In this document: positions 34,688 to 46,897 of the stretch, piece after piece
Layout of the letters: every line of letters starts with the position of its first letter
Numbering within the stretch: position 1 is the stretch's first letter
From: Tolypocladium sp. Sup5 PDA-1
Taxonomy: Eukaryota; Ascomycota; Sordariomycetes; Hypocreales; Ophiocordycipitaceae
Direction: 5' to 3'
Assembly: GCA_000750105.3 (NCBI GenBank)
Contig: JPHH03000008.1
Span: 62,001-126,000, forward strand
DNA: 64,000 bases
Program-made: the position numbers and the translations under genes
The notes under the pieces: generated by a model
Told to the model about the DNA's origin: nothing
The model's database searches: none
The model's input: the letters and a program-made list of their open reading frames with translations, nothing else

Positions 34688-36023
34688 ATTCTAGAGACTC
34701 TCCGGTTGATCGGCGGCTTGTCTGTCGCTTGCGCTTCGAGTCAGGCGCCCAAGCTTGTCGATGACTCTTTCATGGGGCCTTGAGGCTCCGGGGAGCATTC
34801 CGAAACCCCTTCCAACAAAAAGCGCATGACAGTGGGGTGAGCTGGCTGTGATAGAGGAATCTAGATAGACTTTAAGTTAAGAATTTGGTGGCTCTGAAGT
34901 CTGTTCCTGTGAATAGGAGACGTAATCCAAACAGTCGAAGCCCCGTCCAGTCGCAGTGACGTAGCTGGCACACTGCCTTCTCAAATGCGAATCTCAGTGG
35001 CTGGAAGAATTTCAGCTATAGATCTGGGCTAATTTACATTGGCATATATGGTACGCCATATTATCAGATCTCGATTCGATCGGACTGGGGTAGCCAAGAG
35101 AACGATGACTACTTTAAGACCATGCTCGCTAATTATTTGAAGTGCGTGAAGGCTAACGGGGTAAGGAGAGGGCAATAGCAGGTTCAAATTGAGGGTCTCG
35201 TCGATCTATTGCCGGCGACTTACCGCTTAATAACAATACGACAGTTAACTTGCCGCTAAAGTCTATTTTATCAGGGGAAAAGAATATATAGAGAGCCTAG
35301 GAAATGGCCGTAAGGGCTATCGTATAGATTAGAACCTGGCGCGAGTTACATTCTTACGAGAGCAGGAGGACCGACCTAGAGCAACTTGTATGAAAATATA
35401 TTAGGTAAGAAACTAGGTCCTGGGCTGGTATTAGCAGAGAACCATGGTCTACATGAGATGGGAGCCAAATGTGAATGGAGGCAAGGAGGTTAAGGGTTTG
35501 GTAACGCTCCGATGTCTGAGACCTGCATGCAAGATAGGCGGGGAAAGAGGTGTGTATAGACAAACTGACCCCAGACAGGTCGGTTTTAAGGATGCCAGTC
35601 AAAGCTCAAGGATCAGCACCGCGCAGCTAAAAATGCTGCATGTGCTCCCTAAAGAGGCTTACGCTGATGCAGGCATGGCTATTCACGCCTCGTGAACATG
35701 CTGCGAGCCTGTGGTGCCACATGATTCCGCCAAGACCACTCGGTATCAATATCAGCGTAGCATCCGGCTCTGAACTCGCTCCATGTCTGAAAGCGGCAGT
35801 GTGCGGTGCGACTTTGGGCAGCAGCGGATTCTGAGATTCAGAGCTTAATGCTGATGTGGGTTGGAAATAACTATTTAAGCGAGAGTCGCTCCGGAATAAT
35901 CTTGCTTCGACATCAGTTCGCGCAAACAAGCAGCAGACCAGTCAAGGGGGCTCCTCTTTTCTCCATCTCCCGCTTTGACTAACAACCCCGACACCAAGTA
36001 GCATAAATCTTGAATTAATCGCC
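34688..36023. other. AT-rich gene-free region
   Basis: About 1.3 kb without a gene. The part from roughly 34.85 to 35.4 kb is AT-rich with stop codons in all frames and looks unlike the other spacers; it may be a decayed mobile element, but no terminal repeats or protein remnants are recognisable. The final 150 bp form the promoter of the small cysteine-rich gene. Confidence 0.45.
35872..35879 (+). promoter_or_regulatory. TATA-like element of cysteine-rich gene
   Basis: TATTTAAG lies about 150 bp upstream of the ATG at 36024. It supports this small open frame being a transcribed gene. Confidence 0.35.
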
Positions 36024-36287
36024 ATGGAGGTCTTCGCCATTAGCCTCCTCCTCATCACCACCGTCTTTGGCAGTGCCATCGGGAGGACCCCCGAGCTCCA
36101 GCTCTACGAGGAGGAAGGCTTCGCCCTCACCACAGAGCTGCCTGCCCAGGTCTGCCCGCCTACCTTCCCGCACAAGTGCCGCCTCAACAACTTGTGTTGT
36201 AGGACCACCAAGTGTTGCCTATATTCGTGTTGCTCGGAGGGTCTTAGACTTTGCTATCAAGGAAAATGCTACCCTGAACTGGGGTGA
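36024..36287 (+). CDS. Small secreted cysteine-rich protein
   Basis: An 87-residue protein with a good start context (CGCCATGG). Residues 1-19 are a typical signal peptide. The mature part has ten cysteines within about 45 residues, three of the pairs being adjacent (spacing C-7-C-5-CC-4-CC-3-CC-6-C-4-C), which suggests a compact disulfide fold resembling half of a granulin-like module. I do not recognise a named family. The stop codon overlaps a GTGAGT donor at 36284, followed by a CTAAC branch at about 36320 and possible acceptors near 36332. An intron may therefore change the last one or two residues but not the core. It lies between the propellers and NR-PKS 2. It could be an effector-like secreted peptide unrelated to the metabolite. 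Confidence 0.65.
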   Translation: MEVFAISLLLITTVFGSAIGRTPELQLYEEEGFALTTELPAQVCPPTFPHKCRLNNLCCRTTKCCLYSCCSEGLRLCYQGKCYPELG

Positions 36288-37375
36288 GTTACCCTAATTG
36301 AGCGGCATCCGTCGACCAATCTAACGACCAAGTCGTTAGCTAGAGACCTGCTGAGCCTAGTGCTCTGATCCCCACGAGAACACCTGCAGACTGCCGATAA
36401 TAGAGAGACACCAGTCGACAGATGACTCTTCGACTAGGCAGGTGCCGTGGGATGAGCTAGTTGATGGACGAGCTACTTGACTGGGGGTACGAAGTGTACG
36501 CAGCGTAATGAGTTGTGCTTTGTGTTCTGCATTAACGACTGGAACGGTCGCTCATTATCCACCGTATATGCATGTATTCTTTCGCCTATTACTATGGTGA
36601 GGTCGCTTGGTTTATGTTATGGAGGTGTGTTTTCGTATCAAGGGCACTATATCTCAGCAGTTGCTAGGTGAGTATTTTGTCTGGTTCTAGGCCTCGCTGC
36701 CCTAGGTAGCTATTGCCTCTCATCAGCAGAGCTCTATAAACAGGAGGTATGTTAGAGGCCCAATTACCATCGGGCTTGGGAGGCTTTCGAGCCTACCAAA
36801 AGTGGCGGCAAGTCCTGCCCGATTCGGTAGGCACAACAGCGCCTTTACATTTATTAATATGCAATCTATTTTTCTTTTTGTTCCAACATCTAATAAGTTA
36901 ACTCAAGACTCTGCGAGGCCGGCTGCTGCCTGAGGCCTCGAGGCAGTCTCAGGCTCTCAGCTCTCAAGAGTCAACACGAATAACACGTCCACGTGGGTGA
37001 CCCCACTCTCGAAATGCCCCCTTCAAGAGAAATACCTGCACAAAACAACATCACTATCTGCTTGTAAACATCATTCAACACCTGGAACGGCAGACAAAGG
37101 CCAGGTCTCAACCTATAGCAGAAACAAGCCAGACTTTTCGATGACATTGCCATCGTTCCGAACCCAAGCTTCACCGAGGACCGGCGGCTTCTTCGTGTCG
37201 GAGGCACCACAGCTCGGCGCGTACAGATGTGAGACAGTCATGCTGCCATTGGGCCGGCGTCGGTGGCCATGGTGCGCATAGCCGCCGATTTGGGTGCAGG
37301 TCCGCGAGAATCATGCGGAATGGAAGGCGAATGTTCCCAAGGCTATCGCGACCATGAGCAAGACACTCCGCTGCT
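36288..37375. other. Gene-free region
   Basis: About 1.1 kb between the cysteine-rich gene and the 3' end of NR-PKS 2. No supportable gene is seen. A GC-rich imperfect palindrome (GAGGCCGGCTGCTGCCTGAG then CCTCGAGGCAG) sits near 36915-36955. Confidence 0.5.
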
Positions 37376-40300
37376 TCAAGCCAGAAAGCCCATGTCCTGC
37401 CAACTGCTCACAAACAGCCTCGTCAAACTCTCGCTTACCGGACCCAGCCTCGCCATCGTAGGGGAATGCTCTCTCGCCTTTGCAGTTCCCATCAAGAGGC
37501 CACCGCAGCTCATACGGGTGAAGTTATCAGCCAGGAAGTCCGCCAGCAAATACGCTGGGTTGGCCCCCTCGGGCCAATTGTCCTCGCTCCGCGGCCAGCC
37601 CCGTACGCGCTGCACCCACTGTTCGAGGGGAATGATGCCCTCCTCGCCCTGTGGAATGGCTAGCGCATCTGCGAGCACGGTGAGCGTGTCGATCCAGGGC
37701 TGGCGGATTGGGTTCTCGACGTGGTATATGGGATGCAGCACCACCTCGTCCGGCTGCGTCACGATGTCGATCAGCGTCCCCGCCACATCGTCCGCCGGCG
37801 TCCAGCCCATGCTGCCTGGGAGGGCCGGCAGTGCCCCCAGCGTTTGCGACGACTTTATCAGGAACGACACGTGCTCCCTGGGGTTCCAGTGGCCGTTGAT
37901 TCTACTGCCCGCGATCTGGCCCAGGCGCACGGCGGCAGCGCGGAACCGGTCTGGATACCGGTGCAGCGTGGCGTCGAGCATGCGTTCGCAGATGTACTTT
38001 GCGTCGCCGTACCCGGTCGGCAGCACGCTTTCGATGGGCACACGCTCCTCAGGCACGACCGGCTTGCCCGTCCAGAGCGGGTGATGGCCGATGGTGGCAA
38101 TGGACGACACAAACTCAAACGACACGAGGCATCCCGGCGGACGCTGGATCGAGATATCCCGCGCCAGACCCAGCATGTGTGCCATGATACGCAGCTGTGG
38201 CTCGAATCGCTTGACCGGCCACTTGGAGTGCATGAGCCAGGCGTTGTGCACAATGTGCGTGACGCTTTCGAGGAGCGAACGATAGGTCTCGTCGGGCAGG
38301 CCGAGCTTGGGACGTGACAGGTCTGCTTCCAACACGTCGACTTTGGCCATGGCATCTGGGGGAAGCTCGATGCCCTTCTTGCGCAAAGCATTCTCCTGTC
38401 GTTCCCGCGCACCTTGTTTACTCCGGCGGTTGAGACACACGACCCGTGTCACGTCTGTCCGAAGCGCAGCCTCGCCGACCAAATGAGCGCCCAAGCCGCC
38501 GGTGGCGCCTGTTATCAGGACGCATTTGGTCCCAGCCACCGGCTGGGCGATGTTCGTGGTAGCTGAGGTAGAAGGCAGCGAGAAGCGCGCATCTCGCTCG
38601 ATAGCTTCCCCAAAGCCCTCGGTCAGGTCACGCACATATCTGGCGACAACTTGTTCGCGCGCTGCACAGTCGGCCGAGGCGCCTCTCTTGGTCTGGTAGC
38701 CGAGGGTGGGAAGATTTGTCAAGCGTTCGCACCTAGTGGCAAGATTTAGAATGCCGTCTTGATCCAAGTTGAGTGCAAAAAAGGGGGTCAACAAAGTCTG
38801 CACGCCGGCGATGGAAGCATCTTTTCCCGCAACGACGACTTGACGAAATACTCGACTGCATTGCCTTTTTGGAGACGTTTTCATGTCTTGAAGATTCATG
38901 TACAGAGTTTATGTAACATAAGGTACAGGTAGGCAAGAACAGATCCAAGTTTATGTCGTCGTTGGGGCTAACGGAAGACCACAGGAACCATCTCGCCCGC
39001 GCGCGACCCGGAAGCAAAGGAACGATGAGTATCAGGGCATTCAAGGCTCAGTACCACTTACCGGCTGCTTGAGCTGGCAGCGGCCAGTATCAACTTCTCG
39101 ATATCGCTCTCAGGCCTCTCACCATCCGTCCAATCCACGTGGCCGTAGCCGACAGCCTGCAGGTCCGTCTGCCACCTCGACTCATGCGTCAGCGCGTGCC
39201 GCCGCCCGTCATCGAACAGCCACCAGCCCTCAAACAGGCCGAAGATGAGGTCGACCCAGTATGGCGTGCGCGTCATTTCCAGCATGAGGAGGAAGCCGTC
39301 GGGGCGTAGGGCTTTACGCACGTTCCGCGCACTTTCGCATAGGGAGTGCGTCGCGTGGACGGCGTTGCTTGCAATCACAAGATGTTGCGTGCCGACGAGC
39401 TCTTGAGGAGGCGCCTTCTCGATGTCGTGGGTTCGGAACTTCATAAAGGGGAATTGCTTGCCCCATGTCTTGCGCGCCGACGCCACAAACGACGGTGCCA
39501 GGTCGGTAAAGGTATACTCGACTGGCACTTGCAGCCGCGCCAGGAGAGGCACGAGGCGCCTCGTCGTTCCGCCGGTGCCGGCTCCCATCTCCAGGATGCG
39601 CAACGGTCTGCTCTCGCTGATCTCATAGCCGGCCTGGAGCTTCGTCGTCAGTCGTGTCAGGAACTCCTCCATCTGCGCATACAGCACCCTGTTGAGCGGC
39701 CATTCGGCGTAGAAGGCGCTCACAAGGTCGCGGCCCTCGGGGCTCCCAAAGATGAGCTTGACGCCGTCTGTCTCGCCCGAGAGCACGCGCTCGAGGTTCA
39801 TGCCCGCATAGTAAGTCAGTTTGTCGGCCGCATGCTGGTCGGGAAAGCGCGAAAGCATATCCTCGTACAGGTCCTTGCTGCACTTCTGCGGGAGTGGCAC
39901 CTCCGTGCGGGTAATGACATCGCCGTCTAGCTTGAGAACCTGCGTCTCCGTCTCCAACATCTGGTATAGGAACGTCACCAAGTGCCCGTGTTCCTTGCCA
40001 TGCGGTATGCGTGAGAGCTGCTGACCCGGTCGGGCAGCGCGGATCCCAGCGCCCATGGCCTCGAAGGCTTCGATCGTCAGCGCCACCGTGAGCTCGTTCT
40101 GTAGTGGCAGCGACTCCGCCACATAGTGTGTCTGTCCGAATTGGGCCACGCGCGTGTCTGTCAGCTTCTTCGTCTCGTTGAAGGCCTCCATGACCGTTGC
40201 GAAGGAAAGGCTCATCTCGCCGGATGCTGAGAGTTGGTGCTCGTCCTTGTCGATGTCTGACTCAGGGGCTGGCGTGGTCAGATTGGTGATGACAACATCC

Positions 40301-43300
40301 GACGACGGCGTGCTGGGCATATCGCTGTCAGAATCCTCGTTTGACTCTTCGCGTTCAGCCGCCGCGTTCGCGTCTGCGTGTATGCCCATGGCACCAGCCA
40401 CGCATTTTATCAGACCCGGCATGTCGGTGACCGAGAGGATCTCGCTTGGAGGAAGCGTCACCTTCAAGGTGGCTTCGATCTCATTTACCATCTCCATTCC
40501 GGCCAGGGAGTCGATGCCCAGGTCTGCCAGCTCGCTGTCGTCTCTAATCTCCGCAATTTCCAAGCCCGAGAGCTCTGCAAGGATGGCCTTTACCCTCAGC
40601 GCCAGATCGTTCTGAAGCGCTTGCTTGTTCGACTTGGACTGCTTTGACTCCTCCGCGGCTCTGACTTGTGCTGGCTGTGCCGGTTGCGTTCGCGGCGTGG
40701 TGACCAAGGAAAGACTGTTTATATTGCTGGGCGGCTGGGAGTCACCCACGGGAGCAACCGAGGCCACTGCGGTTGTCATGGCCAGCCACGCGGGCTCGGT
40801 CAAACGCATGAGCAACTTGTCCATGGACAACTTCGGTATTTTCACGTACGCGATGCCAAGAATGACCTCGACTAGGGCCCCGTCGGCGGCATCGAACACG
40901 AAGACATCAGTCAGCGACAGTCGATCCGACGGACGATGGTGCGTGGCGAAGACGTGGAACTCGTTTACAGCCAATCCGTCCTCGCCTGTCTTGGAAGGTG
41001 CCCGGATCCACTGGTCGATGCCATTCGCCAGATAGATGTCGCTTGGAGACCGATCCGTCATGCAGTTGATCCAGATGCCGCCCAGCTGGCAGAAAGTATC
41101 GGCGAGGTGTGCATCGAACCAAGGGGCGTCTCCGCGGTGCGAGTTCTTGCGAATAACATGGCCTGCCGACTCATTTCCACGGCTGACCAGCTTTTGCAAA
41201 CCGCGAAATTCGTCGCCGTAGTCGACAATCTCGGCAAAGATGCGATAGATGCTGCGGTTGGCCAACACCTCGTCGACGTCAGCGCTCTGCAGCAGCTCCA
41301 CCGCGCGATGGTGGCCGAACAATCGCTCAAAGCGCACCAACTCGCGCTTCAAAGACAAGTCATTGGCATCAGTGAACACAACTTTTCCTGTCGTGTGCAT
41401 CATCCGCGTATGGCTCATTTTGCCTGCATCGTGGGCCTGGTTCTCGGTGCTGAACACCTCAAACCGCCATCCGGCGCCTCCTTGGTCGTCAGTCTTGACC
41501 TCGATCCACGTCGTGCGCGCAGAGTTTGCGCAAACCGGCGACTGGTACTCAACCTCTTGAATTTGCGGCTCGCGAGCTGCTTGATATTCCGGTCGGATGC
41601 TGCTGATGGCATCGATCACCAACCCCATCTGCACCGTGGCAGGGCATATGGGCGCCGTTTGTGCTGTGAGGTGTCCCGACAATAGCTTCTTGTATTTCTC
41701 AGTCATTGTGTTGACACGGAATCGTGCCAATTTTTGCGCTGAGCCGTCCTGGAACCCAACGAATGATAGGAGTCCCTCGGGTTGCTTCTCCGCCTCCGCT
41801 AACTTCTTCGCCTCTTCTTCCGCCGATGGCAGCCCGGGCAGGGACTTGGGTAGGGTCTTCAGCTGGAACCAGTGCCGAGCGTCTGGGTCGAATTGGTACG
41901 GCGGTAGGAGCAGAGGCTTGATGTCAGCTTGGCAGCGTCTCTGCAACCCGTGGTGTGCCCAGTGCTGTACATCCAGACCAGCCTTCCACAGTGAAACGGT
42001 GGTGTCGGTCAGCTTGTTCCACCCATCGTCGCAGTTGGTCACGTTGACGCCGTGGAAGCTGTGAGACGTGCTATTGAGGTTTGAGCTGGCAAGTGCACGG
42101 GCGGCCATGGAGGTAATTGTCGAGTTACTACCGGCCTCGAGGAAAACGCAGGGTGATGACGAGTACTGCCGGGCCAGGCGCTCGACGGCATGGTGGAAGT
42201 ATACCGGGTTGCGCAAGTGGTCTGCCACGAACCTAGCCGCCAACTCCTTCGTTGTTGCGTTGTCGGTGGCTCGCTCAAGAGGTATGACAGGCTCGCGAAA
42301 GGTCAGCCCTTTGGCGCTCTGCTCCAGACGATCGAGGAGCGGATCAACGAGCACGGAGTGGAAGGCGTTTGTCACGTTCAGCCTTTTGCTCTTCACAGTC
42401 TTGCTGGAGAGGCCTTCGAGTTGAGCGGCTACGGCATCGATGGAGTTGGTCGAACCCGCAAGGGTGAAGCTCCTCGGTCCGTTATAGCAAGCGATGCTGG
42501 CAGGCTCATCTGAATGCCTACTGTTGGCGTCGATGAGCAGTCTTTCCACGTCGCTCAGATCGGCCTCGACGGCCATCATGGCGCCCTTGTCGGCTCCCCA
42601 CGCGTCTCGCACCAAGGTGGCCCGATTTACGATCAGCTTGACCGTATCTTCCAGCGAGAGCGTTTGCGAAACGCAGAGCGCCGTCAACTCGCCGAAGCTA
42701 TGGCCCACCAGAGCAGTTGGCCGGATACCCGAGTCGATCCAGCTACGAGCACAGGCATACTGCATAGCGAAGAGTGTCACTTGCAGCTCGACTGTGTCGG
42801 GAATCGGGGCACGTTGGAAAATGCCTGGGAAGATGCTCGCACAACCTAGCGATCGGACGGCGGCATCAACGTCATGAAGATGCTTGCGCAGAACAGCTAC
42901 GCTGTCGTACACTTGACGGTCAAGACCAACGAAGGTGGAAACTTGACCTCCAAAACAAAGCACCACAGTCGGCTTCGCCGCCGGAGAAGCAGAAGGTCGC
43001 GGGGTGGATGATATGCTGGCGTCGCCCTTATCAAACACCGCCAAGTTTTGCTCCAGCTCTTCGATGGAGCGGACGGTGAATACCAGGCTTTGATCCAAGG
43101 TGCGGTTGCTCTGATGGGCCAGGTTGAACGAAATGTTAGCAAGGGATGTATCCCCGGCAGACCGGGCCAGAAACTTGCGAAAGGCCCTGACATAGCGACG
43201 CAGGCTCTTGTCATCAAGACCGCTGAGCCAGAAAGGGTACTTGAGTCCAGTCGACGTGCCCATCACGCTCTGCTCTTTGTCGACAATGATGCGCGGCGGC

Positions 43301-45816
43301 TGCGTGATAACCATGGAGGCATTCGACCCTGAGGCGCCATAGTTGTTGATCAATGCGACGCGAAACTCGGTGTCCCACGGCTGTACGCGAGTGGGGATGA
43401 ATATTTGATCGGCAGGGCTTGCCTTGAGAGCCGGATTGACGGTGTCGAAGCTGGCCTGCGGCGGCAGCATGCCCTTGTTCAGCATCAGCAGGACCTTCAC
43501 CAGGCTGATGATGCCCGAGGTGCATTCCATGTGGCCAACGAGCCCCTTGACGGAGCTGACCATAAGCGGCTTCCCCGAGACGCGGTTGGTCCCGCCGAGG
43601 ACCTGTCGAATGCTTCCATACTCGGCAGGGTCCCCAACGGGGGTGCCAGTGCCGTGGGCCTCAACGACGGAGATCTGGGACGGCTTGACGCGCGCCTTGG
43701 CCGCCACGGTCGTGAAGAGGTCCGCTAGCGACGGCACGTTTGGGACGAAGATGGGCGTGCAGTTCTGGTTTTGTTGCACCGCCGTGGCGGCGATGACGCC
43801 TAGGATTTGATCGCCATCCGCAACCGCCTTGCTCATCTTCTTTAGGAAGACGGCCCCGACGCCTTCGCCTCGGCAGTAGCCGTCTCCCTTGGCATCGAAC
43901 GGCTTGCACTGGCCCGTCGGGCTCAGAAACGAACCTGCCGCGAGGTTCTGGAACCACCCGGCCGACGTCATGACGTGCGTTCCGCCCGCGAGCGCCGCGT
44001 TGCACTCTCCGGACAGAATGGAGCGGCACGCCTGATGCACAGCTACCAACGATGAGCTACAGGCCGTATCGACGGTGAGCCCCGGCCCCGTCCAGCCGAA
44101 GAAGTGCGATACCTTGCCTGCAATGAAGCCCTGCAGGTTGCCAGTGGCCGTGAAGGCGTTGGCGGCGTGGCAGGCCACGTTGTTCTCATAGTCGCCCAGG
44201 CACACTCCCACGAAGCAGCCAACCTTGGCATCGCGCTCCGCCTCGTTGCTTCGCAGGTAGCCGCTCTGTTCTACAGCCCGGTACGCCACTTGCAGCATGT
44301 GCCGCTGCTGCGGATCCATGGTTGCGCTCTCGCGGGCGCTCTTCTTGAAGAAGCGGTGGTCGAACTGGTCGTGGCCGTCGATCAAGTTGGCGAACCACTT
44401 CCTCCGCATGTTGGCATCATCGGCTGTCCGGAATGGAGTGTCGTCGAAGCAAAAGCGCGACGACGTGCTGATTTCGCGGTGTTGCGATTTGCCCGCCACC
44501 AGCAGGTCCCAGAACTCGTCCAGATTGTCGGCCCCAGCGACCTTGCACGACATACCCACGACGGCGATGTCGCTGTCCATGGAGGGGCGGTCACGCCGCC
44601 GGTCTCCTTTGGCAGTGCTGGTATGGTCGACGAAATGGGTCACCCGCAAATTCCCCCTGGAGGCAAGCGACGGGGGTATGCTGCGCTCGGGGCCGAACGA
44701 CAAGATGTGTACGTCCTCGTCCTTGTCGCTGATGGCGGCAGAAAAGGTGTCGAACCAGTGAGGAGGCTCGAGCAGGATGGATCGCAGCGCATGGATATGC
44801 AGCGGGCCGCGTCTCAGCAGGCTCCCGGTTCTGTCACTGGCCCGCGTGGGCATCGCCAGCGATGCGGCGTCGGGGAGTTGGAACTCCGGATGTGAATCAC
44901 AAAAGCTGGCGAGCTGGTCCACGATGGTCGCGTTGCCCGCCGAGTGGAAGCCTCCGTATAGGCCGAGCTCGTATGTGTTGAGGCCTGCCGTTCTCAGTCT
45001 TTGCGTCAGATCAGATATACGAGCGGCAGGGGCTGTGATGGTGGCCCGGTTCTCGTCATAATAGACGGAAACATATGCCTGCGAAGAAAATGGTGGACGT
45101 GTTAGACCAAGCTTCGGGGATCCAGTCAGGTACTGTGGGTTTGTTCGTGGCCGTACCTCAGAAAAGTCCTTCAGTATCCGCGTCATTTCCTCACGTCCTT
45201 CGGCTGACGTCCAGGTTGCACTCAGAGACTTGGACCGCCCTTTGCCTGGCTCTGCATCCTTGCTATCGACAACCAGGCCTACAAGCATACCGAGCCGAAT
45301 GGCGGCGGCGCCATACCTGCGGAACTCGTCGCCATTGTGCGCACTCGACACAGCAAAGGCGCTCAAGAGACCCGTACATAGGCCGAGCGTCTCTCTGTCG
45401 CGCTTGGACGCGGCCCAGACGTCGACGCGGGCATCATGCTCGACGGTCGTCTGCCGAAGAGAGGCAGTATATTGCGTTAGATGGGCGACGACTACTAGGG
45501 GGATCAGGAGGCTGTTGGGCAGCGGAAAGGCCTCGTCGAGGGGACGGCCAGTGGCGAATGCGTCGCGGAGATCAGCCAGCTGCTTGCGGGCCAGAGTTGC
45601 TGTCGCCTGGAGAGTGGAGAGTGCCGACAAGGCCGTGTCGATGTGGTCTGGGAGATCGGCGATCACATCGGCGAGCCAGACGTTGTCGTCGCTTTCCACC
45701 ACTGTTTTGCGCACCTCCTCGAACGTAGAGGGGTTGAAGGACAGAGCCAGAGACCCGAACAGCAGGATGCTGGGTCCGGAAAGAGGAAGACGTAGGCTAT
45801 GGCTCTGGTCCGCCAT
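37376..45816 (-). CDS. tropA-like: NR-PKS 2: SAT-KS-AT-PT-ACP-CMeT-TD (methylorcinaldehyde synthase type)
   Basis: A 2718-residue non-reducing PKS. The ATG is at 45816 (upstream frame is not needed). Introns are 45079-45156 (78 bp, in frame and free of stops) and 38856-39061 (206 bp). The starter domain has GLCTGL. The ketosynthase starts near 387 and has DTACSSS (Cys about 560), EAHGTG and GHMECTSG. The acyltransferase has GHSFG (Ser about 1014). The product-template domain has the SGHLTA histidine (about 1356). One acyl carrier has GIDSL (Ser about 1744). The C-methyltransferase has LEMGAGTGG. The terminal thioester-reductase (TD) domain has TGATGGLG near 2341 and YGDAK, so it should release an aldehyde with NAD(P)H. 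This architecture matches TropA and the xenovulene PKS, which make 3-methylorcinaldehyde. It diverges from the TropB-like gene. An alternative acceptor 9 bp earlier for the second intron would add three residues. Confidence 0.95.
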
Positions 45817-46897
45817 TGTGTACGTCGGACTGGCGTTTGCAGGTTGACTGCCGTGGCGTGCCAGTTCGGAAGAAGGGTAGAGACAGGGGCGTGTGGTTTC
45901 AACCGTAGATGTGTTTGTGCTGTGCTCCTTTCTCTTATGTGTGGTCTTCCATTTCGCCGTGCATTCAATGTATATGCTTGCTACGGCTGTCAAGGCGTAA
46001 GCAGTCGTATCGCTCGACTCCCCTTTCCGGAAGACATCTGCCTGTAGTACATCGGTCACTATCTGTTATATTTCGGGCACTTTTCGCCCATCGGCCGCGG
46101 CACTCCAAAAAGACTGGTTCTACAGAGGCGGCTTACTACCATTAGACGGCATGGGCATGCACTGCCATTGCCCTCCATTGCTTCACGAGGATTAATTCTT
46201 GTTTACATCAAATTATGCTCTGCATACAGAAACCCACCGCGTGCACGAGAGAGGGTAAAGGGATGCTTGCCGCTGACGTGCGTGAAAACGTGCCGGAGAG
46301 CGGGCTGTGGAGCACCTTGAGGAGAGAAACCACGGGCCAATAGCACTTGGCTTTATTACCGTTATATCGGCCGAAAATCTTCCTAGAGTGGCAATATTAT
46401 GAATTCACTCTATTGATGTCTATGACTGATGTAGATAGGGCTTCATCCTTGGTCCGCGGTGATCATCGGCTGCGGAACGGCCCATAAGCTGGAGAAACTC
46501 CGAGCCGCATCCTCAGCGGAGAGCCGCCGTAAGTGGCGGATACATTCAACCCTTCAAACGTAGTGCGTCTCGGAGCCTATTCCTTCTCCTGATTTCCAGA
46601 GGGCACAGGTCCCAAGGACAAGACCAGCCCCGTCGGTCGGTCAACATCGCTTCCAATTGAGGTCGAACAGGCCATCTTACCTTGGGAACCCCATGTACTA
46701 GACCCCGACAAACTGGATGCTGGCAGCATACTTGTAACTTCACGAGCAGCTATAAGCATTTCACGGGGCGAATGGTCTGGTTTGCATACGTGAATCTATC
46801 GCCGCATCCACTTGACGTTATACTGACAGTTCGCTGAGACCGATTGACGGACCGACCACATACACGTCCAACCCTCGGCCCATGCAGTTTTTGCACC
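45817..46897. promoter_or_regulatory. Divergent promoter, NR-PKS 2 / TropB-like monooxygenase
   Basis: About 1.08 kb between two divergent starts whose products act in sequence, so co-regulation is likely. A GCCGAAA element lies at 46370-46376 inside a TCGGCCGA palindrome, roughly mid-way. No clear TATA box was found. Confidence 0.45.

Noticed and set aside
37376..38899. Reductase domain as a separate gene starting at about 38899
   Set aside because: The upstream frame ends at a GTAAGT donor, and canonical acceptors restore the frame directly into the reductase. TropA-type synthases carry this domain in the same protein, so one gene is the better model.
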